NCBI GenBank assembly: GCA_002448495.1
Contig: DJYL01000054.1
Coordinates: 1-14,578 of the forward strand
DNA from: Pseudoselenomonas ruminantium
Lineage (GTDB): Bacteria; Bacillota; Negativicutes; Selenomonadales; Selenomonadaceae
Reading direction: 5' to 3'
DNA length: 14,578 nt
Shown here: one piece after another, positions 1 through 6,116 of the stretch
Position numbering within the stretch: position 1 is the stretch's first letter
How the letters are laid out: the number at the start of each line of letters is the position of its first letter
Notes under the pieces: model-generated
Told to the model about the DNA's origin: nothing
What the model saw: only the letters and a program-made list of their open reading frames with translations
Databases searched by the model: none
Position numbers and translations under genes: made by a program

Positions 1-240
1 GAGTGATTTTTCTGTAGGGAGCGACTGCCTGAACGAAGTGAAGGCCGGCCCCAGTAAGAAAAATACTAAGAAACCACGCTGAAAGCAGCGCCGTTGGCCT
101 GCCCGGCGCAGGTAACTGGACAGCTCTTTTTTGCGAGGGGGTCGTTTAGCGGAAAACAGAAAAATTACACCCCGTTCACCCCGAACAACGCATGAACTGG
201 ATACCTTCAGCACAAACTGCCCGATAAACTGCAATTTGCA
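1..240. other. Unassigned left-edge region with clustered hairpins
   Basis: No gene is recognised here. On the plus strand several short perfect inverted repeats follow each other: AGTA/TACT around 53-67, CGCTG/CAGCG at 77-90, and either GCGCCG/CGGCGC at 88-109 or CCTGC/GCAGG at 98-112. The last two overlap and exclude each other. A possible closing stem pairs 18-22 with 123-127 and is followed by a T6 run at 127-132. This could be the end of a small structured RNA or a degenerate repeat. On the minus strand one frame is open from about 258 to the left edge (about 86 codons) but contains no ATG. On the plus strand a short frame from position 2 ends at a TGA at 80-82 and might be the tail of a gene outside the window. 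None of these can be confirmed from the sequence alone. Confidence 0.3.
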
Positions 241-242
241 AA

Positions 243-275
243 AAGTGCGTTGATAATTTATGTCAACGCACTTTC
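243..275 (-). terminator. Rho-independent terminator of pepD
   Basis: A perfect 12-bp inverted repeat (AAAGTGCGTTGA / TCAACGCACTTT) with a 9-base A/T-rich loop lies about 40 bases beyond the pepD stop. In the minus direction the stem runs into a T6 run, the standard form of an intrinsic terminator. Confidence 0.85.
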
Positions 276-316
276 CGTTATAAAAGGGCTATTTCACCGC
301 CCCTTCTTATGTTCTC

Positions 317-1765
317 TTACATTTTTGCAATCGCATGCAACGTTTCCACAATCAAATCCACCTGCGGTTTTACCGTTTCGAGCAGCAGACGTTCCTTCGG
401 GCTATGGATATCTATAGTCGTTACGCCGATGGACACCATATCAAGCTGCGGATTTTTGCGGAAATGCCAGCCGCATTCGAGACCGGCGTGAATGGTTTCC
501 ACCTTCATATCCTTGCCGTTCTGTTTTTTGAAGGTATCGGCCATGATTTTCGCCAGTTTGCTGTCCTTGTTTTCCTTCCAACCGGGTGACTGCGTACCGA
601 TATGCGCCGTAAAGCCCGTGAGTGTGCCCCACTCCTCAGCCATAAAGCGGAATTCATCGAGCTTCTGGTCCACCGCAGAACGCGGGAAATACTGTACCTT
701 TACTTCCGTATCCGTGGTTTCCACAACGCCTAAGTTTGCAGAAGTTTCCACCAGCCCAGGAATCACCGTGGACATGGCAAATGTGCCCGTATGCAGAATC
801 GTCAGCAGACGCACGAGGCGGGTCATGTCACCTGCGTTCATCACCTGTTCCGGCATATCCACACTGGTCAGTACGAACTGTGCATTTGGGTCAACACTGC
901 CATACATTTTATTGAAGCGTTCCTGCTGGTCATGGAGCACCTTTTCGATAGCCGCTTTGTCCAAGTCCGTCACAATGGTCATGCGGGCATCATCAGGGAT
1001 GGCATTGCGGGCCTTGCCGCCGTTAAATGCAGCCAGTTCCACTTCGCCCTCATTCGAAAGTGCCGCCAAGGTCATCGCCAAGGTACGGATAGCATTGCCA
1101 CGTCCATCACCAATGCGCTCGCCGGAGTGTCCCCCCAGAAGTCCCTTGACTTCAATCTGCCATGCAGCAGAATGTTCCGGCTTCACCCATTTGATTTCAC
1201 GGGAGAAATCCAGATTAACACTGCCTGCACTGCCAACGGTCAGTTCATCATAGTTTTCCGAATCACAGTTAATCAGGAATTTGGCATCCTGTAAATGTTT
1301 CGCGTCAAGGTGAATGGCACCGGTCATGCCCTGTTCTTCGTCCACGGTTACAATCATGCGCAGAGGGCCATGCTCCTTGGCATTTTTCATAATGTAAATG
1401 GCTTCTGCCACGCCAATACCATCATCAGCACCGAGGCTTGTGCCATCAGCGCGCAGGAATTTTTCATCACGCACCAGTTTGATGGCATCCTTGAGCGGAT
1501 CAAAGGCTACGCCCTCTGCTGCCACACAGACCATATCCATATGTCCCTGCAAAATAGTCAACGGAGCATGTTCAAAACCTGCGCAGGCCGGCTTATCGGC
1601 AATGATATTATTCTTTTCATCCTGCGTTACAGCAAAACCAAGCTCCGTCAGATATTTTTGCAAAAAATCACTGACTGCCTGCTCATGGCCGGACTTGCGG
1701 GGAATTGCCGCCAGCTTTGCAAACTCATTTAATACGCCTTCCAAAATTTCGTTGTTCTCTGCCAT
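317..1765 (-). CDS. pepD: Aminoacyl-histidine dipeptidase (PepD, M20 family)
   Basis: Cytosolic metallopeptidase of family M20 that hydrolyses Xaa-His and other dipeptides using two metal ions. From the chosen start the protein has 482 residues, the usual length for PepD. The metal and catalytic motifs are present in order: LQGHMDMV (His75, Asp77), SLGADDG (about 111-117, bridging Asp) and VDEEQG (Glu143-Glu144, general base and metal ligand). The GGHSGERIGDGRGNA stretch typical of the PepD lid domain follows, and ECGWHF plus HSPKERL lie near the C-terminus. An ATG at 1777 is also in frame, but it lies inside the AAGGATGGAG ribosome-binding site that sits 6 bases before the ATG at 1765, so the inner start is preferred. 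It lies downstream of sepF, separated by 91 bases that contain a strong hairpin. It is either cotranscribed with sepF or expressed from an unseen promoter near the sepF end. Confidence 0.93.
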   Translation of the reverse strand: MAENNEILEGVLNEFAKLAAIPRKSGHEQAVSDFLQKYLTELGFAVTQDEKNNIIADKPACAGFEHAPLTILQGHMDMVCVAAEGVAFDPLKDAIKLVRDEKFLRADGTSLGADDGIGVAEAIYIMKNAKEHGPLRMIVTVDEEQGMTGAIHLDAKHLQDAKFLINCDSENYDELTVGSAGSVNLDFSREIKWVKPEHSAAWQIEVKGLLGGHSGERIGDGRGNAIRTLAMTLAALSNEGEVELAAFNGGKARNAIPDDARMTIVTDLDKAAIEKVLHDQQERFNKMYGSVDPNAQFVLTSVDMPEQVMNAGDMTRLVRLLTILHTGTFAMSTVIPGLVETSANLGVVETTDTEVKVQYFPRSAVDQKLDEFRFMAEEWGTLTGFTAHIGTQSPGWKENKDSKLAKIMADTFKKQNGKDMKVETIHAGLECGWHFRKNPQLDMVSIGVTTIDIHSPKERLLLETVKPQVDLIVETLHAIAKM

Positions 1766-1792
1766 TATTATCTCCATCCTTTATACATAAAT

Positions 1793-1826
1793 AGGCCAGA
1801 CAATCCCCGAAGAGACTGCCTGACCT
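1793..1826 (-). terminator. 15-bp hairpin with UUCG tetraloop between sepF and pepD
   Basis: In the minus direction the arms pair over 15 positions, counting five or six G-U pairs, around a C(UUCG)G tetraloop. That is one of the most stable RNA hairpins. It lies 30 bases after the sepF stop. The following bases (ATTTATGTATAAA) are A/T-rich but not a clean T run, and the pepD ribosome-binding site begins about 12 bases beyond. It may be a partial terminator, an attenuator, or an mRNA-processing or stability element that sets the sepF/pepD ratio. Confidence 0.6.
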
Positions 1827-1856
1827 AACTTAGAAAACCATTATTACGGGCAGCTA

Positions 1857-2423
1857 TCAATCCGTCAGCGCCATCGTCATGGCTTCTGTCACATCTACCC
1901 CATTGGGTACATAGAGCATAATCTGATTTGAAATGCGCTTTGCCGAGCCATCCAAAACATAGCAAACGCCATTTACGAAATCACAAATGCGACGCTGTTC
2001 CATCGCTTCAATCTGCTCATAATTCACCACACAGGCCTTGCCTGCTTTGATATCATCCGCAATAGCCGTCACCTGCTCGAAGTTGCGCGGTGCGTAAATC
2101 TGCATCTTGAGCTGTGGTTGCTTCGTGGTATGCACCGTAAGCTGTGGCTGTTTTTTCTGCCTGAAGGCACCCGCTTCCCGACCATAAACCGGACGTTCTA
2201 CCCGCACAGATTCACCATTAGAAACCTTATATTCCGCAGCATAGCTGGTGCTTGCTGCAGCTGTTCTCTGGCTTGCCTTTGCCACAGACTGCTTCTTCTG
2301 TTTCTTTGCCTCTGCTAATTCTTCCTCGATTTCGTCGAATTCCTCATCGTACTCATCATTCATCGGCATAATGATATCAACCAAGCCCGAAACCTTGTCT
2401 GCGAGTTTTGATACTGCCCCCAT
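1857..2423 (-). CDS. sepF: Cell division protein SepF
   Basis: SepF binds the FtsZ C-terminus and the membrane, bundles FtsZ filaments and anchors the Z ring in Gram-positive-lineage bacteria. This 188-residue protein has the expected layout. A short N-terminal amphipathic segment (MGAVSKLADKVSGLVDII) serves as membrane anchor. An acidic then Lys/Gln/Ala-rich linker runs over about residues 24-110. The conserved C-terminal SepF domain (about 112-185) includes IKAGKACVVNYE and RRICDFVNGVCYVLDG. A TTG codon at 2429 is in frame, but the GGAAGG site lies 9 bases before the ATG at 2423, which is chosen. In many Firmicutes sepF sits in the ylm cluster with division genes. Here it instead follows rex and precedes pepD, with its own promoter in the 135-base gap. 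Confidence 0.9.
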   Translation of the reverse strand: MGAVSKLADKVSGLVDIIMPMNDEYDEEFDEIEEELAEAKKQKKQSVAKASQRTAAASTSYAAEYKVSNGESVRVERPVYGREAGAFRQKKQPQLTVHTTKQPQLKMQIYAPRNFEQVTAIADDIKAGKACVVNYEQIEAMEQRRICDFVNGVCYVLDGSAKRISNQIMLYVPNGVDVTEAMTMALTD

Positions 2424-2497
2424 AATCAATCGTCCTTCCAGTAGATTTTCACATTTATCATAATTCCAATGATTCCTAATCCCATTAAACTTATTCT

Positions 2498-2526
2498 ATA
2501 ATAACACAGTTCTACAAAAAATGCAA
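2498..2526 (-). promoter_or_regulatory. Candidate sepF promoter
   Basis: In the minus direction a TTGCAT (-35 box, 2521-2526) and TATTAT (-10 box, 2498-2503) are separated by exactly 17 bases, followed by an untranslated leader of about 70 bases before sepF. The -10 box matches the sigma-A consensus at 5 of 6 positions, the -35 box only at the first three. Confidence 0.55.
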
Positions 2527-2554
2527 AACTCCTGCTGGGATATTTTCGAGTTTT
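2525..2554 (-). terminator. Weak candidate terminator after rex
   Basis: A 7-bp inverted repeat (AAAACTC / GAGTTTT) with a 16-base loop starts a few bases after the rex stop and runs into a T-rich tract (GCATTTTTT) in the minus direction. The stem is A/T-rich and the loop long, so it may terminate poorly. It overlaps the -35 box of the sepF promoter. Confidence 0.35.
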
Positions 2555-2558
2555 TTAT

Positions 2559-3188
2559 TTATTTGCGCGTAATGTGGTAAGAAAGGCTGCTTAGCCCCAC
2601 AGACAAATCTTCATTGACAATATGCATGGTATCCGGCACTTCCATTTTTATCGGTGCAAAATTCCAAATGCCCTTGACGCCAGCTGCGACCAGTTTATCG
2701 GCCACTCCCTGAGCAAAAGCCGCAGGAACGGCAATGATGCCGATGTGGATTTGCCGTTCCTGCACAATCTGCTCCAGATTGGCAATGTCTTCCACCTTCA
2801 CATGATTCACGGTCGTGCCAATCACTTCCTGATCTTCATCGAAGAGCGCCACAAGATTAAACCCCAACGTGACGAAGTTATGGAAGTTGGCCAAAGCTGC
2901 ACCCAAATGACCAATGCCGATAATCGCGATATTCCAATGATTATCCAAACCTAAAATACCGCCCACATTGCGTTTCAGTTCATTGACATAGTAGCCAACG
3001 CCTTTTTTGCCAAACTGCCCGAAAGACGCCAAATCCTTGCGAATCTGCTCCGGGGTGATGCCCAGCCGACGGCCCAATTCATCCGAGGAGATAATATCTA
3101 TCCCCTCGTCCTGTGCCAGACGCAATGTGCGGAAATACAAGGGCAGGCGGTCAATGGTTGCCTTTGATATGGTTGTCGGACTCTTCAT
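2559..3188 (-). CDS. rex: Redox-sensing transcriptional repressor Rex
   Basis: Rex is a dimeric repressor that leaves its operators when NADH rises, derepressing fermentation and respiration genes. The protein has 209 residues, the normal family length. The N-terminal winged helix (about 1-80) contains SKATIDRLPLYFRTL and the recognition segment around GITPEQIRKDLASFGQFGKKG. The C-terminal Rossmann domain starts at about residue 86 with the dinucleotide-binding loop GIGHLG (91-96). The reading frame is open about 53 codons further upstream, but that part lies inside the preceding gene in another frame and lacks Rex homology. The ATG at 3188 has an AGGAGG site 9 bases upstream and gives the canonical N-terminus. 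Its first 38 bases overlap the end of the ligase-like gene, which suggests translational coupling. I found no convincing Rex operator in the window. Confidence 0.93.
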   Translation of the reverse strand: MKSPTTISKATIDRLPLYFRTLRLAQDEGIDIISSDELGRRLGITPEQIRKDLASFGQFGKKGVGYYVNELKRNVGGILGLDNHWNIAIIGIGHLGAALANFHNFVTLGFNLVALFDEDQEVIGTTVNHVKVEDIANLEQIVQERQIHIGIIAVPAAFAQGVADKLVAAGVKGIWNFAPIKMEVPDTMHIVNEDLSVGLSSLSYHITRK

Positions 3189-4788
3189 CTGTTCCTGCCT
3201 CCTCTGCGTTTCCATCTTCCTGCGGTTTATCTTCATCAGCTTGTTCAGCCGCACCATGAAGTTCAGCTTTTTCCTCAGGTTCCTGCACCTTTTCTTCCAC
3301 CTTATCGTCTGTGGAGCTTTCAGCCAACAGGGACATCGGCACTTCAACGGTCAAATCCGGAGTTTCCTCCTCTGTTTGATTTAATTCGGCCACTGCCGCG
3401 ATAAAGGCAAACAGCATCCAGAGCAGCATGGAAGACGGAATATTAAAGAGCAAGTCATCTGTAAAGCCATTTAAGGCAACCGAGATAAGCGCCAGTCCTA
3501 AACCCAAAGCCGCCCCGTCTAAAAGGTGCCAGTCCGTCCAGTGACAAAAATCCTGCCAGAGGGGAATTTCCGGTGCCTCTTCTTCCACCTGCACACTATC
3601 GGCAACTTTTTTTAGTTCCACATCCGCCGCCGCATCTTCATTGTAATCAAAAGGCGTAGGCGCAGGTGTCAGCGACTTGGGCGGCAGGAATTTCTGCTGC
3701 AAGGTCAGGAAAAGTGAACCAAAAAACAGCCAGACAAAGGACAGCATGCCGGGGATGCCGATTTCTGCCGCATAATTGAGATACCAGTTATGCGCATGCA
3801 CAATGCGGATATCGGCTCCCTGCAGGTAAAAATCGTATTCCGGATACACCATCCAGTAAGCGCCCCAGCCAATGCCCAAAAAGGGATGGTCCTGAATCAT
3901 CGCAATGGTGCTTTCCCAAAAGGCCAGCCGCATTTCCGACGAGGTATCTACCTTCGTAAACACTGAACTCAAACGTTCATAGAGCACGGGGTCAACCACG
4001 AGCAAGCCCACAGCCACTGCCACACAGGCTAAAAGCACGCGCCAATCTTTTAACATTCCATAAAGGACAAAGATAACAGCAATAACCAGGCACGCCCCGC
4101 GGGCATAGGTCATCGCCAGACAGGCAGCACCTGCCGCCAGCATAACGCCCAAAACAATCTTTTTCTTCTGCGAATCCGCTTTGACAAACATACCAAAGAC
4201 CAGACAGATGATAATATCCAGATACCCCGCCAAAATATTGGGATTTTCCCAAGTGGAAAATACGCGTTTCCTCAGCTCGGGGAAGGCATCACCATCCACC
4301 CATTTCATGGCACTGATATCAATGCCGAAAATGAACTGATAAAAACCATAGAGCACGACAAGGACTGCCGCCATCGCCGTGACGATAAGCAGTTCCTTAA
4401 CTTGCTGCACACTACGCATATTCTGCCCCACGACAAAATAGGTCAGCACATAGACACCCACCAAATTATACCAATTGTAAAAGCTGAAGCCTTTATCCGG
4501 TGAAACCATGATGGAAAGGCCGCTGAGCAGGACAAAGAGTGCCGCCGGCACATCAAAGGGCAACTGACGAAACTTAAACTCAGCATCTGTACGAAACCGC
4601 AGGACGGTCAGCACAACGGCAATAAGCAAAGCTGCCGTAGCCGCCGATGGCAACAGAGGCAGTAAAAAGGCCTCGGCCAGCACAAACTGCCACGACCATT
4701 TCTTAAACCTATCACGCCATTTTTCCTTAGCGGCTTCCCGGCGTCTTTGCTTGACCAGCTGCATTTCAGGAGAATCCACTTCACTCAT
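3151..4788 (-). CDS. O-antigen ligase / Wzy-like polysaccharide membrane protein
   Basis: Polytopic inner-membrane protein of the O-antigen ligase/polymerase family (Wzy_C domain). Members transfer or polymerise lipid-linked glycans on the periplasmic side, and the exact substrate cannot be told. Of 545 residues, about 35-270 form a series of hydrophobic segments (roughly nine). The family loop follows, with GIGWGAYWMVYPEY and HAHNWYLNYAAEIGIPG (about 307-345), then more membrane segments. Two features look unusual. A hydrophilic stretch of about 55 residues interrupts the last membrane segments (from PPKSLTPAP to HWTDWHLL), and the last 75 residues form a very acidic Glu/Asp-rich tail. The start overlaps the folC stop as ATGA, with a G-rich ribosome-binding site just upstream. 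The end overlaps rex by 38 bases. Other glycan polymerases or teichuronic-acid-type ligases share this fold. Confidence 0.8.
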   Translation of the reverse strand: MSEVDSPEMQLVKQRRREAAKEKWRDRFKKWSWQFVLAEAFLLPLLPSAATAALLIAVVLTVLRFRTDAEFKFRQLPFDVPAALFVLLSGLSIMVSPDKGFSFYNWYNLVGVYVLTYFVVGQNMRSVQQVKELLIVTAMAAVLVVLYGFYQFIFGIDISAMKWVDGDAFPELRKRVFSTWENPNILAGYLDIIICLVFGMFVKADSQKKKIVLGVMLAAGAACLAMTYARGACLVIAVIFVLYGMLKDWRVLLACVAVAVGLLVVDPVLYERLSSVFTKVDTSSEMRLAFWESTIAMIQDHPFLGIGWGAYWMVYPEYDFYLQGADIRIVHAHNWYLNYAAEIGIPGMLSFVWLFFGSLFLTLQQKFLPPKSLTPAPTPFDYNEDAAADVELKKVADSVQVEEEAPEIPLWQDFCHWTDWHLLDGAALGLGLALISVALNGFTDDLLFNIPSSMLLWMLFAFIAAVAELNQTEEETPDLTVEVPMSLLAESSTDDKVEEKVQEPEEKAELHGAAEQADEDKPQEDGNAEEAGTDEESDNHIKGNH

Positions 4789-6098
4789 GCTTCTCCCCCC
4801 TTTTTATCCAGCAGCATTTTCCGCAGTTCACCAACCAGATACAGGGAACCTGCCATGACCAAAAGTTTTTCGCCATTAGCTAGTTCCAAGGCACGATTCA
4901 TCGCCTCATCGTTATCCGCGATGGCCTCTACATGCTGTACATGCGCTGCCACTTTCCCAGCCAAAAGCTGCGGGTCGCTGGCTCTGTCCGAATGTGGTAC
5001 GGTAACAACCACTGTATCGTTCGGACGCAGGAGAATATCCAGCATGGTGTCGATATCCTTATCCTTGAGAATCCCCAAAAGCAATACGCGTTCCTCTGCC
5101 GGATAATAAAGGTCAAGGCTTTCCCGCAAGGCAACCATGCCTGCCGGATTATGAGCGCCGTCAATAATGATTTTCTGACGGCCCATTTCCACCCGCTCAA
5201 AGCGGGCTGGCCAGCTGACCAGGGACAGCGCATCATCAATGGTCTTATTGGTGATGCGGTCGTCCAGATTGTGGATAAGCTTGGCAGCCATCACCGCCAC
5301 CGCAGCATTTTCAATCTGATGCTTGCCCAAAAGATGGAGCGTATAGGGTTCCTTTACCGCTCCCAACAGACCGGAAGAAAATTCCAAGCGTTGGAAATTG
5401 CTCTCACAGCCGATGAATTCAGCACTGAAATCCTCCCCTGCCACAAAGATATCCGCATTCTTTTCCTCCGCCTGCTGACGGATAATATCGAGTGCAACGC
5501 CCTGCGCTGCCGTGACCACCGGCACATCGTCCTTGATAATGCCCGCCTTATGATGAGCCACGCCTTCCAACGTGCCACCGCAGCGGTCAGCATGTTCCAA
5601 AGTAACATTGGTGATAACGGAAATTTCCGGCACAATGACATTCGTAGAGTCGAGAAGTCCGCCTAAGCCCACCTCTATGACAGCATATTCTACATGCTTA
5701 ATGGCAAAGTAGAAAAATGCCAATGCCGTGAGCACTTCAAACTGAGTCGGACATTCCTCTCCATCGGCTACCATTTGGTCAATGTAAACTTTGATGGAGC
5801 TTAGGCAGTCAGCAAATTCCTGCTCACTGATGGCCTGCCCGTCCACCCGGATTCTCTCCGTATAGGAAACGAGATGCGGGGAACTGTAAAACCCCGTATG
5901 GATGCCCGAATGGCGCAGGATGCCCGCCAGCATGGCGGACACCGAGCCTTTGCCATTGGTGCCGGTCACATGGATGGTGCGATACCGTTCCTGCGGCAGT
6001 TCCAAACGTGCCAGCAGTTTTTGAATGCGTTCCAGACCAAGTTTTATGCCAAAGATATTGAGGCTTTCTAAATACGCCAATGATTCCTGATAATTCAT
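4785..6098 (-). CDS. folC: Folylpolyglutamate synthase / dihydrofolate synthase (FolC)
   Basis: Cytosolic ATP-dependent ligase of the Mur ligase superfamily. It adds glutamate to folates and, in bifunctional forms, to dihydropteroate. The protein has 437 residues, typical of FolC. Visible motifs are the P-loop TGTNGKGS (45-52), EVGLGGLLDSTN (142-153), the segment HADRCGGTLEGVAHHKAGIIK with the lysine that is carbamylated in the family (Lys184), GKHQIENAAVA (258-268) and IDGAHNP (about 312-318) in the C-terminal domain. An AGGAG site lies 8 bases before the start. The gene begins 18 bases after the valS stop, an arrangement also known from Bacillus (valS-folC), so both are probably read from the T-box-controlled promoter. 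Its stop overlaps the next start by 4 bases. Whether it has both activities cannot be decided by eye. Confidence 0.95.
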   Translation of the reverse strand: MNYQESLAYLESLNIFGIKLGLERIQKLLARLELPQERYRTIHVTGTNGKGSVSAMLAGILRHSGIHTGFYSSPHLVSYTERIRVDGQAISEQEFADCLSSIKVYIDQMVADGEECPTQFEVLTALAFFYFAIKHVEYAVIEVGLGGLLDSTNVIVPEISVITNVTLEHADRCGGTLEGVAHHKAGIIKDDVPVVTAAQGVALDIIRQQAEEKNADIFVAGEDFSAEFIGCESNFQRLEFSSGLLGAVKEPYTLHLLGKHQIENAAVAVMAAKLIHNLDDRITNKTIDDALSLVSWPARFERVEMGRQKIIIDGAHNPAGMVALRESLDLYYPAEERVLLLGILKDKDIDTMLDILLRPNDTVVVTVPHSDRASDPQLLAGKVAAHVQHVEAIADNDEAMNRALELANGEKLLVMAGSLYLVGELRKMLLDKKGGEA

Positions 6099-6116
6099 AT
6101 AGGATGCTCCTAACGA

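Noticed and set aside
1..132. Cobalamin riboswitch, 6S RNA, SRP RNA or RNase P RNA fragment
   Set aside because: None of the conserved core sequences of these RNAs can be found on either strand; only generic hairpins are visible.
492..1294. Plus-strand open frames opposite pepD
   Set aside because: PepD has all catalytic motifs on the minus strand. These frames are shadows without homology or good start sites.
3189..3347. N-terminal extension of Rex by 53 residues
   Set aside because: The extension is Arg/Lys/Cys-rich, lies within the ligase gene in another frame and lacks a ribosome-binding site. The inner ATG has AGGAGG and gives a standard 209-residue Rex.
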